NCBI GenBank assembly: GCA_030432695.1 | Contig: JAUILN010000029.1 | Span: forward strand, 1-49,977 | Direction: 5' to 3' | Length of the DNA: 49,977 nt | Source: a bacterium | Lineage (GTDB): Bacteria; Planctomycetota; UBA1135; UBA2386 | Shown: in pieces, positions 1 through 10,846 of the stretch | Numbering within the stretch: position 1 is the first letter of the stretch | Layout of the letters: the number at the start of each line of letters is the position of its first letter | The notes under the pieces: model-generated | What the model saw: the letters and a program-made list of their open reading frames with translations, nothing else | The model's database searches: none | What the model was told of the DNA's origin: nothing | Program-made: the position numbers and the translations under genes

Positions 1-365
1 GGATGCGGTCCTCGGACCGTAGCGAGCCCAGTAGCATCGTGAGGAGCCGGATGCGGTAGTCCCGCACGTCCGGATCTGTGGGAAGCCAGGGGGGTGACCC
101 CCTGGCTGACCCGTCACTACGACAGACATGCGAACCACGACTCGAGCCGATTGGTCACTACGCTGCCGCCGAGGGATCGGGGGTGGCCTTCGAGGCCGGT
201 CTCCAGGACCTGAGGCTTCGGCGGTGTACGTGCTCCGCGCGCAGCTCATCGGAAGAGGTCTCGCGGAACGGGTTCGCGCGTCGGCTGGAATCGAGGACTG
301 ATACGAATCGGGCGAAACGGGGATTCAGGGGGCAGCTCCCGGCCCGGGTCGCGTTCGATACGTGC
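1..365. other. Left-edge stretch without a confident gene
   Basis: No complete gene is supported here. A perfect 9-bp hairpin sits at 85-106. On the minus strand, positions 82 down to 1 read in one frame as a protein-like stretch with mostly G/C third bases (it contains DPDVRDYRIRLL). This could be part of a gene running off the left edge. A TGA lies upstream in that frame and the only possible start I see is an internal GTG, so I do not call a CDS. Confidence 0.4.
85..106. repeat. Perfect hairpin, 9-bp stem
   Basis: GCCAGGGGG (85-93) and CCCCCTGGC (98-106) are exact reverse complements around the loop GTGA. It lies in non-coding sequence at the left edge. It could be a terminator without a T-tract or a small dispersed palindrome. 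No function is shown. Confidence 0.5.
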
Positions 366-1076
366 ATGTCCCAGATCGAATCCCTCGAAGTTCGACTCGC
401 GACCCTCGAACGCCGGCTCCGCGTCCATCGTGCAGTCGCCGCGGTTTCGGGCCTGTTGGCGGTCGTGTTTCTCACCGCCGCCGCCCAGGATCCGAAGGCC
501 GGTGTTCCTGAGGTTCTCCAGGCCCGCCGCATCGAGGTGCTCGACGAGCGGGGCAATGCGCTGGTGGTCCTGGGCGAGTCGAAGCAAGCCGGTGAGATCT
601 TGCTGAACCAGGGTGAATACAACGAGTTGCGGCTCGCGGTCCAGGGGCCGTTCCGCGGGCCGGTCCTGCAGACGCGTCTGCCGCTGTCGGTCGCCACGAT
701 CGACCACGAGGGACGGGATCCGGAGCAGTTCCTGGAGATCGACACCTACAACAGCCGTCTCGAGCTCCACAACACGCGCAACAGATCGATGGGTGTCGAG
801 GGGGAGTCCATGTTGGTGACCCCCGGCTCGATCCGGATGCTCTCGAACAAGGGCAAGCCGCAGGCCGAGTTCTTGAACAATCGCCTGTGGATCAGCAATG
901 GCGATGGACAGAAGGTCGCCGAGCTCGAGTCGATGGGTAGCCACGGCGACGTGGACGTCGGGAGCCTGAGGCTCTTCCGCGGCGAGGAAGAGGCGCGAGA
1001 CGTCTGGCTGACCTCTTGGGAGGGCACCGGCTATCTGGAGCTGGTGGGCACCAAGCCCGGCGTCATCAATCGGTAG
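366..1076 (+). CDS. Membrane-anchored protein of unknown function with N-terminal coiled coil
   Basis: The product has 236 residues from the ATG at 366. The open frame extends further upstream, but that part does not look like protein. Residues 1-20 form a short heptad-like helix (SLEVRLATLERRL). A hydrophobic segment follows (about residues 23-40, AVSGLLAVVFLTAA), so the rest probably lies outside the cytoplasmic membrane. The remainder is beta-rich with recurring pieces such as IEVLDERGNALVVLG, SIRMLSNKGKPQAEF and LWISNGDGQKVAEL. These suggest a repeated beta-hairpin unit of the kind IxVxDxxGxxxxxL. I do not recognise a named family. It converges on the secretin-like gene at 1197-2018. Confidence 0.75.
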   Translation: MSQIESLEVRLATLERRLRVHRAVAAVSGLLAVVFLTAAAQDPKAGVPEVLQARRIEVLDERGNALVVLGESKQAGEILLNQGEYNELRLAVQGPFRGPVLQTRLPLSVATIDHEGRDPEQFLEIDTYNSRLELHNTRNRSMGVEGESMLVTPGSIRMLSNKGKPQAEFLNNRLWISNGDGQKVAELESMGSHGDVDVGSLRLFRGEEEARDVWLTSWEGTGYLELVGTKPGVINR

Positions 1077-1131
1077 ATGTCGTTCGGGCTTTCAAGGCTG
1101 CGCGGTGAGGTCAGGGCGGTCCGCGCTCGTC

Positions 1132-1182
1132 TGTCGCGGACGGTGCCTGTGTCGCGGTCGGTGCCTGGCACCGACTACGACA
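1132..1182. repeat. GGTGCCTGGCACC-core hairpin with an 18-bp tandem duplication of its left half
   Basis: The core TCGGTGCC-TG-GCACCGA is a near-perfect palindrome. It is flanked by outer arms TGTCG (1150-1154) and CGACA (1178-1182). The left half is duplicated in tandem: TGTCGCGGACGGTGCCTG (1132-1149) and TGTCGCGGTCGGTGCCTG (1150-1167) differ by one base. It lies between two convergent genes. Two further hairpins with the same core but unrelated arms occur at 21629 and 24128. Confidence 0.7.
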
Positions 1183-1196
1183 GATTCCGGGAGGCG

Positions 1197-2018
1197 TCAG
1201 TCGTCCCGGTTGCGGCGTGCGGCGTCGTCGCCCTTGGATGCGGTGGCTCGTAACGCAGCCACCTGCTGAACGAGTTCATGCAGCTGCTTGCTGAGGGCGT
1301 CGATCCGCTGCTCGAGGTTCGTGCTCTGCTTCGTCGCCGCGGCGTCCGCGTCGCGCACCAGATCGATCGCCGCGGCCACCTGGGGGGCGAGCCCGTGCAG
1401 GAGGATGGGGCCCTCGTCGCCGAGGCCCATCGTGGTGAGCTGGGCCCCGCCATTGGAGGAGCTGGCGAAGAACGGCCGCAGCGCATTGGCGGCGTGCTGC
1501 GGGTGCAGATTCGCGAGCGGCACCGCGCATTGCACCGGCAGATAGTGCTCCCGGATCGCGAGAACCTGGTCGGCGGTCATCTGCCGGGCCCGGCTCGCCA
1601 CCTCGCCGCGGCGTGGTCCCTGCAGTGACAGGATCTCCCAGGTCTTCTCGTCGTTGCCGAACGGCACCCGCACGAAGCCCTTCGACCAGAGCATCCGGCC
1701 GAGGAACACCTCGAGGCCGTCCGGATCGTCGAACAGCATCGCGGTCTGCAGCGTGATGAGGTTCTGGTCCGGCGCCAGCTCACGCGGGTCGTAGAGGTAG
1801 TTGCGACCGAGCTGCTCGGCGACCCGGTTCACCAGGTCCGTCAGGTGCATCTCCCCCGCGTCGAGGCGGAACGGCAGGTCGGCGGCGATCTGCTTGGGCG
1901 TGAGCCGGGTCGGTGCGCGCTGTTCTTGCCCGTCGTCCTGCCCGGGCAGGGCGAGGCAGCAGGCCATGGCGAACGAGGCGAAGGCGATGGGAACGAGGCG
2001 GGCGGCGGGGTGGGTCAT
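1197..2018 (-). CDS. Secreted protein with secretin N0/N1-like domains
   Basis: The product has 273 residues. It begins with a signal peptide-like segment (about residues 1-25, ending near LALPGQ). Residues about 50-130 (DLVNRVAEQLGRNYLYDPREL, then NLITLQT) resemble the N0 domain of type II/III secretins such as GspD. Residues about 160-235 (LPVQCAVPLANLHPQHAANALRPFF, ILLHGLAPQVAAAIDLVRDAD) resemble a ring-building N1 domain. The membrane beta-barrel that defines a secretin is absent. The protein ends in a coiled coil (LEQRIDALSKQLHELVQQVAAL) and a charged tail. It is either a stand-alone periplasmic partner of a secretin or an STN-type domain protein. The assignment rests on pattern similarity. 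It is divergent from the sigma factor gene at 2158. Confidence 0.65.
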   Translation of the reverse strand: MTHPAARLVPIAFASFAMACCLALPGQDDGQEQRAPTRLTPKQIAADLPFRLDAGEMHLTDLVNRVAEQLGRNYLYDPRELAPDQNLITLQTAMLFDDPDGLEVFLGRMLWSKGFVRVPFGNDEKTWEILSLQGPRRGEVASRARQMTADQVLAIREHYLPVQCAVPLANLHPQHAANALRPFFASSSNGGAQLTTMGLGDEGPILLHGLAPQVAAAIDLVRDADAAATKQSTNLEQRIDALSKQLHELVQQVAALRATASKGDDAARRNRDD

Positions 2019-2157
2019 GGTGAAGCCGGGCGATTCATGGTGCTCGGGAGTTCGGCTGGGACGCGCCGCGCACGACCCGGCTTCCGGGAATCCTGCCGGT
2101 CTGGCTGTCCCGTGTTCCGCCCGCCGCTATCTTGCTTACTCCCGGCCGGGAAGCTGT

Positions 2158-2808
2158 ATGCCCGAGGATCGAGCGGACCCGTTCCACGCGTTCATCGCCC
2201 GTCACTACGACTGGATGGTGCGGCTCGCCTCGCGCCTGCTGTTCGGCGTGAACCGCGACTTCGAGGAGACGCGCGACGCGGTGCATGACGCAATGGTGAG
2301 ATTCCTGGAGAGCATGCCGCGGATCGTGATCGCCGACGACCGCAAGGGGCGGGCGCTGCTCCGGACGATCCTGAAGCGCCACTTGATCAATCAGGCCGAG
2401 CGGCACGCGCGGCGGCGGGTGCGATCCTTCGACGTGACCGACGACGATGGCGTCATCCTCGATCTCGACGCCGGCAGCGTGATGCTCGCGGATGGCACGA
2501 CGCCGTCGATGGGCTACCACCGCAAGCTGCAACGTGCGCGGGTGCGGTTGGCGATCTCGCTGATCGGCAATCCACTCGATCGTGCGATCCTCGAGCTGCG
2601 AGAGTTCGAGGGTCTCGAGTGGGAGGCCATCGGGAAGGAGCTGGGGCAGCACCCCGAGATGCTGCGGATGCGTTTGCGCCGCCTGCACCGCGCTCTGGCG
2701 AAGACCATCGAGCGGATCCGCTGGGGACAGATCGACGAGCTGTTGGCGGAACTCGGCCCGGACGCCTTCACGGACGACGGCGACTCCGGCGAGGGTCCGG
2801 CCGAGTAG
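2158..2808 (+). CDS. ECF-like RNA polymerase sigma factor (kinase-linked type)
   Basis: The product has 216 residues from the ATG at 2158; sequence upstream in frame does not look coding. The sigma-2 region is about residues 8-85 (FHAFIARHYDWMVRLASRLLF, ETRDAVHDAMVRFLE, LLRTILKRHLIN). The sigma-4 region is about 130-190 (LDRAILELREFEGLEWEAIGKELGQHPEMLRMRLRR read in pieces), with a helix-turn-helix in the last part. No anti-sigma gene is adjacent. Instead the gene converges, with 13 bp between stops, on the Ser/Thr kinase gene at 2822-5428. ECF factors controlled by phosphorylation from a neighbouring kinase are known (ECF43 type), so such control is plausible here. A paralogous arrangement recurs at 7383-10811. 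Confidence 0.85.
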   Translation: MPEDRADPFHAFIARHYDWMVRLASRLLFGVNRDFEETRDAVHDAMVRFLESMPRIVIADDRKGRALLRTILKRHLINQAERHARRRVRSFDVTDDDGVILDLDAGSVMLADGTTPSMGYHRKLQRARVRLAISLIGNPLDRAILELREFEGLEWEAIGKELGQHPEMLRMRLRRLHRALAKTIERIRWGQIDELLAELGPDAFTDDGDSGEGPAE

Positions 2809-2821
2809 CGACCGCTCCGAC

Positions 2822-5428
<2,607 letters not shown>

Positions 5429-5651
5429 CGGCGCGGAGTCTACGCGCCGCGTGATTCGATCCAGCACTGGCAACCGCGCGTGCCGCCGATTACGTCCGAG
5501 GCCACGAAGGTGCTACGCGGGTGGAGTCGCGAGGCCGAGCGGATACCTGTCCGCAGAACTCCGTCTCATCCGATCGCAGTTTTTTCGACCGCTTCCGTGT
5601 GCCCCGCTGTTGAGCCTGTCACACCCGGTGCCGCGCCGAAGGCCGAAGACC

Positions 5652-7361
5652 ATGACCCGACCTCGCTCACGTCCGCTCTTCCTACCTTCCCTGCTGGTCC
5701 TGGCGATGCCCGTTGCGGGGCCGCTCTGCCAGTCGCGCAAGGATGCGGCGGCCGAACGCCTGGCCGAGACCTATGCGGCGTTCGCCCGGATCGCGTCGGC
5801 GCAGGTGCGCGAGGCAGGAGCGGAGACGTCCGTTCTGACGCGTCGGGACTTCGGCACCGAGATCGTGGCGCTGCGCAAGTTGGTGGCGAAGTGCGACAAG
5901 CTGGACTTCACCTTCTCGCAGTGCCTCGAACTCGCAGTGGTCGACCGCGTACTTGCGATCCACGCCGACCCGAAGGGAAAGCGGGTGACGAAGACGTTGT
6001 GCGACTCCATCGCCGAGCAGGTGATCGCGGAAATCAACTACCCGAATGCACCGGGTCCGACGTGGCTGTCGGCGTCACTCCACCATGCCGATCGCTACCG
6101 CGCACCCGAGGCAGTCTCGGAACTGCGGCGGGAGAAGCTCACCGAAATCTGGAGGGAACGGCTCGAGGGAATCTGCGCGCAGTGCGCGTCGAGCGAGATC
6201 GAGCCGGATCCACCGTTCGGCGTCGAGGTCGTGTCCGGGCAGGGGCTGACTCTCACCAACGTCTGTGGCCGCGAGCTCACCCGGCTGACCATGAAGCTGA
6301 CGTCCCGCATGGGTGCCGCAGTAGGGCAGGAGGAAGTCGCATATCTCTTCCTCGATCGATGGAAACCAGAGCAGGCCTTCGTGATGCCCGAGGAGCTGTC
6401 TGCCGGTGTCTCGGGATTGGCGGAACTCGACCATCCGGGTGTGACGATCTCTGCGTGGTGTGCCGAGTTCGCGCACGGGCCAACGGCATTCTCGGTCGAC
6501 GAGGACCGCTACGCCGGACTCCGTCGCACGCGACCGGCGCGCTTCCGTCTCGACCTCCATCCGGAGCGTACCGCAGGGCAGCCCAGCGAGGCAGACGAGA
6601 TGGTCGGTGCCGCGGAGCCCGCGGATGCGGCCGCAACCGAAGCGGATGAGCCCGGACCCGAGCCGGAGCTTGCTCCTCTGGCGTCCGATGCAGACCTTCA
6701 ATTGGTGATGGTCGCGCAGCAGCTCGGCAACCACAGCGACGCCGTCCGATCGCTCACCGACCTGCGCGGGCGCCACTCCGAAGACGCGGCCGTGCTGCTG
6801 CTGTTGGGTGAGGCGCTCGGCTCCTATGGAAGCCGGCAGAGCTTCGGCACCGCCCAATCGCTGCTCCAGGAGGTCCAGGAGATGCTGTCACAGTCCCCGG
6901 ACCTGGCGGACGAGACTCTCGAACGACTCGAAGATGCAGGCTTCAAGATTCCTCGGGACGTTCCAGGACTCTTGGTCCGGATCGGCCGCGATCTCCAGGC
7001 CCTCGCCAAGCATGAGTCGCTCGAGTGGTTCATCGACCGGCAGAAGCTGGAGAACCGGCTCGGGCAGATCGGACGGGACATCGAGCGCGAGCAGAAGGAG
7101 TTCGAGGAGCGGCGCGACGAGCAGGCGAAGTTCCGGGAGGACCTGAAGGAGGCCGAGGCGGCACTGCAGCGCGAGATCGAACGCCAGCGCCGACGTGTGG
7201 GTATCAAGGACGTCGGCGACGAACGAACCCGAGTCGGCACATGCCGACGAAAGCTCTCGCAGGCGGAGGCTCGCGTAGCAAGGACTGAAGAGGAGTTGCG
7301 AGTCCTGTTCGAAGAGAAGCGGGCGCTAGAGGCCTTGGCGGCGCGTCTCGACAATCGCTGA
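5652..7361 (+). CDS. Secreted coiled-coil protein of unknown function
   Basis: The product has 569 residues from the ATG at 5652. That start is chosen because it begins a signal peptide (PLFLPSLLVLAMPVAG, about residues 9-24). The middle part has no domain I recognise. Residues about 345-400 (VAQQLGNHSDAVRSLTDL, AVLLLLGEAL) look like one or two TPR-type helical hairpins. They are preceded by an acidic, Ala/Pro-rich linker (about 315-340). The last 120 residues form a long charged coiled coil. The gene is divergent from the first kinase (223 bp between starts). It lies 21 bp upstream of the second sigma factor gene on the same strand, so the two are probably one operon. Confidence 0.8.
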   Translation: MTRPRSRPLFLPSLLVLAMPVAGPLCQSRKDAAAERLAETYAAFARIASAQVREAGAETSVLTRRDFGTEIVALRKLVAKCDKLDFTFSQCLELAVVDRVLAIHADPKGKRVTKTLCDSIAEQVIAEINYPNAPGPTWLSASLHHADRYRAPEAVSELRREKLTEIWRERLEGICAQCASSEIEPDPPFGVEVVSGQGLTLTNVCGRELTRLTMKLTSRMGAAVGQEEVAYLFLDRWKPEQAFVMPEELSAGVSGLAELDHPGVTISAWCAEFAHGPTAFSVDEDRYAGLRRTRPARFRLDLHPERTAGQPSEADEMVGAAEPADAAATEADEPGPEPELAPLASDADLQLVMVAQQLGNHSDAVRSLTDLRGRHSEDAAVLLLLGEALGSYGSRQSFGTAQSLLQEVQEMLSQSPDLADETLERLEDAGFKIPRDVPGLLVRIGRDLQALAKHESLEWFIDRQKLENRLGQIGRDIEREQKEFEERRDEQAKFREDLKEAEAALQREIERQRRRVGIKDVGDERTRVGTCRRKLSQAEARVARTEEELRVLFEEKRALEALAARLDNR

Positions 7362-7382
7362 ACGTATCCCCGGCAGTCCGCC

Positions 7383-8102
7383 ATGACCCACTCTCCCGGA
7401 TCCGATTCCACCCAAGTCCTCCTGAACCGCATGCAGGCCAGGGATCCAGAGTCCTACGGCGAAATCCTCGAACGACACCTGCCGTGGATCCGCGAACAGG
7501 TTCGTCGTCGCAGGCGCCGCTACGTCGGCAATACCGTCGAGTCGATGGACATCGTGCAGGACGTAGCGTTGCGCGTGCTCCGTTACGGGCCGAAGTGGTC
7601 CGTCAGGAACCCGGAATCCTGGCGCCGACTCCTGCTGCGGATCCTCTGCAATCGTCTGAAGTCCTTGGCGATCTACGAGAGGCGACGCCGGGCGCTCTCC
7701 CTCGACTTCGCCCACGACGACGATGCGCCGGTCCTCGACCTGGAGGCCGGCGCGGCGCAGGGTGCCGATGCGGCGACCGCGTCGGTGAAGCTCGACGACC
7801 GGGTCGAGAAGGCCTGGATGCGGCTCGCCCTGGAGCTGGTGGACCCGAAGATCGCCGAGCTGATCGAGCTGCGGGCGCTCCGGCGGATGCCCTACGCCGA
7901 GATCGGCAAGCTCCTCGGCATCTCTGCCGATGCCGCGCGCCAACGCTTCGACGATGCCCTCCCGAAGTTCATCAGCGTGGTGAACCGGCTGAAGGCCGGC
8001 CAGCTCCAGCGTATCCTCGACGAGTTGGACCGGCTGGAGCGCGAGGAGGGCGGGGGCGACGACGAAGCTGGTGGGGTCGTTGGCACGGATCCGGTGAGCT
8101 GA
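7383..8102 (+). CDS. ECF-like RNA polymerase sigma factor (second kinase-linked copy)
   Basis: The product has 239 residues from the ATG at 7383. Sigma region 2 is seen in LERHLPWIREQVRRRRRRYVG and VESMDIVQDVALRVL (about residues 29-65), followed by WRRLLLRILCNRLKSL. Region 4 is about 155-205, with the helix-turn-helix in MPYAEIGKLLGISADAARQRF. The C-terminus is an acidic, Gly-rich tail. There is no neighbouring anti-sigma gene. The stop lies 21 bp from the stop of the convergent kinase gene at 8124-10811, repeating the layout at 2158-5428. It is probably co-transcribed with the upstream coiled-coil protein gene. I see no strong Shine-Dalgarno site. Confidence 0.87.
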   Translation: MTHSPGSDSTQVLLNRMQARDPESYGEILERHLPWIREQVRRRRRRYVGNTVESMDIVQDVALRVLRYGPKWSVRNPESWRRLLLRILCNRLKSLAIYERRRRALSLDFAHDDDAPVLDLEAGAAQGADAATASVKLDDRVEKAWMRLALELVDPKIAELIELRALRRMPYAEIGKLLGISADAARQRFDDALPKFISVVNRLKAGQLQRILDELDRLEREEGGGDDEAGGVVGTDPVS

Positions 8103-8123
8103 TCGCGCGACGCTCCTGATCCG

Positions 8124-10811
8124 TCACCCGCCGCGCTTGGGCTTCTTGGCCGACGCCTCGGTGGCATCGATCGGCGGCGGGGGGAACACAGCCTCCATCG
8201 CGCGGGCCGCCTGCGGGTCGGTCGGATGGTGACGTGCCCAGCGCAATGCGATCTCCGGCGCGATGTGCTTAGGGAGCGCGCGCGCGGCGTGGTGCAGGAG
8301 GCGGTAGTCGAGTTCGGTGAGTCCGGGCACCGCGAGCACCGCGTCGAGGTGTGAACGGGCCAGTTCGACCATCTCGTCGCGCGTCGACTCGGGGGTTGTC
8401 GGGTCGGCCATCGCCTGGCCAGCGGTCCAGAATCCCAGGACGAGGCAGGTGTCGCGGTGGTTGAAGAGCGACGGCCGGTCCTCCGCGTCGAAGAACTCCC
8501 GCGCCGCGAGGACGTGGTCCCCGTCGACCGCCGCGGTGATGCCGTTCAGGTACTGGATCAACCCGTCTTCGCATTGGGCGGCGAGGTGGCTGAGGGTCTC
8601 GCGGACGCTTGCGGTCTGCTTCATCGCGTAGACGCGGTACGTAGCAGACAGCAACTGCGACATGTTGGTGGCATGAACCGGATGCACGCGGCCCAACACC
8701 TCCACGACCTTGGCCGGACTCTGGCTGCTCAGCACGGCCTTCAGCATCGCCACGACGAGGTCAGTCTGGCGGTCTACTGGTACGTCCAGCCCGAAGGTCT
8801 TGCGGGCGATCATCTCGCGCTGCCAGGGCAGGACCATCCGGAACGCCTCGAAGAGCTGTGACCAGGATTCGAACGCCGTTCGGACACCTTCATCCCGTGC
8901 GCCTCCGTTCCCGAGTTCGATCCGAGCTTCCTCGAATCGTCCGGCGCTGGCGAGGCACGTGGCGACCATGAGTCCTCCTCCGGCGTCGAGCGGGAACTGC
9001 CTGCGGAACAGGCGTGCCGCGCTCTCCGCCTCTGCCAGTCGGCCGCCGAGCAACAGCGCCGAGACCAGCATCTCGCTGGCGGGTCGATGCCAGGGTACGA
9101 GGTCCAACGCGGTGCGAAGGTGCGACAGGATGTCCTCGGGCTGCTCCGCCAACAACGCCTGCGCATACGCCTGGTCGGCGGCGGTCAGCCCTTCCTCGTC
9201 CGGAGCCGCTGCGTCCAAGGCGGCCCGGACCTGCTTCCTGCGCACCGCCTTCGGCGGGAACCACTTCGAGTCACCTGCGCGTGTCCGGTCGCCGCTGAGC
9301 AGGAGCACCTTGGCCATATGGCGATCGAGGTGCGGTCGCTGGACCAGTTCATCGATGTCCGCATACGCCTTCGACGTCTCGAAGACCGCCATGAGGATCT
9401 CGATACGGCGGATCAGGATCTCGATCGGGTCGAGGTACCCTCGTTCCTGGGCCTGCGCGTAGATGTTGTCGGCCTCGAGCCAGGCACCGCGCTCGAACAA
9501 CGCATCGGCTTGCTGCTTCAGTGTGATCGTCTGCGCAGCACTGGCCGCGATGTCGCTCTCGAAGGCCCGGTCCGCCTCCCGCGTGGCCTTGATCCCCAAG
9601 ACCGTGGCCACACCCAGCGCCACCACCAACGCACCCATCAACGCCGCAGCCAACCGGTTGCGCCGCGACCAGCGCGCCAGCCGCGTCGTCACCGTCGGCC
9701 GCCGCGCCCGGATCGGCTGGTAACTCGTGTAGCGCCGCAGGTCTTCCGCCATCGCCCCGGCACTCGGGTAACGGTGCTGCGGCACCTTCTGCAGGGCGGT
9801 TTCGACGATGACCTGCAGGTCGGCCGATGGTTGTGACCCCGACTCGGTGAGCGGTCTGATCCTCTCGAAGCGGATGCGCTGGAAGATGTCTGCGATCCGG
9901 TCCTTGGCCGGTCCGAAGGTCGGGCGTCCCGTGATGCACTCGTAGAGCAGGTTGCCGAGTCCCCACACATCGGTGCGCGCACTGGCCGTCTGGCGATCGA
10001 CCTGTTCCGGCGCCATGTAGAGCGGCGTGCCGGCACCTTGCCCGGAGAGCGTGGGCCCGGCTTCGGTGGTGAGATCACGGGCGAGACCGAAGTCGAGGAC
10101 CACGGGCTTGCCGTCCGAGCGGATCATCACATTGCTCGGCTTGAGGTCGCGGTGCAACACGTCGCGTGCATGCGCGTGTTCGAGAGCCTCGGCAAGGTCG
10201 GCGATCAGCTCCGCGACCCCGTGAAGCTCCTGTTCGCTATTCGCCGGGCGACCCCGCTTCTCGAGTGCCTTGTCGAGCGAGATGCCGTCGATGAGCTGCA
10301 TGACGAGGTAGGGATCCTCGCCTTCGACGCCGAAGTCGTACACCTCGCAGATGCCTGGATGGTCGAGTCGCGCCGAGACCTGCGCTTCGATCTTGAAGCG
10401 CTGCAGCAATTCGGACCGGTCCATCCGACCCCACCGCACCACCTTCAATGCGACCTCGCGCGCGAGCTGGGGGTCATAGGCCTCGAAGACCTCGCCCATC
10501 CCGCCGCGGCCCAGCCGCTCGCGGATCTCGAACCGGCCGATCCGGTCCGGCAGATCGTCGTCGGGCGGACCGACCAGAGAGATCGGCGGTTCGGGTGGGC
10601 CGCCCGTCGAAGCGCTGGCGGAAGTCGGCGGGCCCGCTGCGACCAGCGGCGCGATCAGCTCGCGGAGATCCTCGTGCGCCGCCAGGAACTCCTCGATCGG
10701 CTCGGCCGCGTCGGCGCGCGTGCGGGCCAGGTAGTCGCGGGCGAGTTCGGACGCACGCCGCAGGCGCAGCCAGGGATCGGTGGGCGGCGAATCCTCGTCA
10801 CTCTCCGTCAT
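8124..10811 (-). CDS. Transmembrane Ser/Thr protein kinase, PknB type, with C-terminal repeat region
   Basis: The product has 895 residues. The kinase domain spans about 91-360 with glycine loop GRGGMG (101-106), K123, HRDLKPSN (D222), DFG (240-242) and APE (267-269), all intact. A membrane span follows at about 387-408. The C-terminal 480 residues are helical repeats homologous to those of the kinase at 2822-5428. The N-terminal 60 residues (LARDYLARTRADAAEPIEEF) also match that kinase. Thirty-five bases upstream on the same strand ends ELW-repeat protein 1, so the two are probably co-transcribed with the kinase second. The gene converges on the sigma factor gene at 7383-8102. Confidence 0.93.
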   Translation of the reverse strand: MTESDEDSPPTDPWLRLRRASELARDYLARTRADAAEPIEEFLAAHEDLRELIAPLVAAGPPTSASASTGGPPEPPISLVGPPDDDLPDRIGRFEIRERLGRGGMGEVFEAYDPQLAREVALKVVRWGRMDRSELLQRFKIEAQVSARLDHPGICEVYDFGVEGEDPYLVMQLIDGISLDKALEKRGRPANSEQELHGVAELIADLAEALEHAHARDVLHRDLKPSNVMIRSDGKPVVLDFGLARDLTTEAGPTLSGQGAGTPLYMAPEQVDRQTASARTDVWGLGNLLYECITGRPTFGPAKDRIADIFQRIRFERIRPLTESGSQPSADLQVIVETALQKVPQHRYPSAGAMAEDLRRYTSYQPIRARRPTVTTRLARWSRRNRLAAALMGALVVALGVATVLGIKATREADRAFESDIAASAAQTITLKQQADALFERGAWLEADNIYAQAQERGYLDPIEILIRRIEILMAVFETSKAYADIDELVQRPHLDRHMAKVLLLSGDRTRAGDSKWFPPKAVRRKQVRAALDAAAPDEEGLTAADQAYAQALLAEQPEDILSHLRTALDLVPWHRPASEMLVSALLLGGRLAEAESAARLFRRQFPLDAGGGLMVATCLASAGRFEEARIELGNGGARDEGVRTAFESWSQLFEAFRMVLPWQREMIARKTFGLDVPVDRQTDLVVAMLKAVLSSQSPAKVVEVLGRVHPVHATNMSQLLSATYRVYAMKQTASVRETLSHLAAQCEDGLIQYLNGITAAVDGDHVLAAREFFDAEDRPSLFNHRDTCLVLGFWTAGQAMADPTTPESTRDEMVELARSHLDAVLAVPGLTELDYRLLHHAARALPKHIAPEIALRWARHHPTDPQAARAMEAVFPPPPIDATEASAKKPKRGG

Positions 10812-10846
10812 GGCCGGGATACTACCACCCCATCGGCTCTACCCGT

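Noticed and set aside
1..82. Partial minus-strand gene at the left edge
   Set aside because: The stretch looks protein-like, but it is too short, has an upstream stop and no clear start, so no CDS is called.
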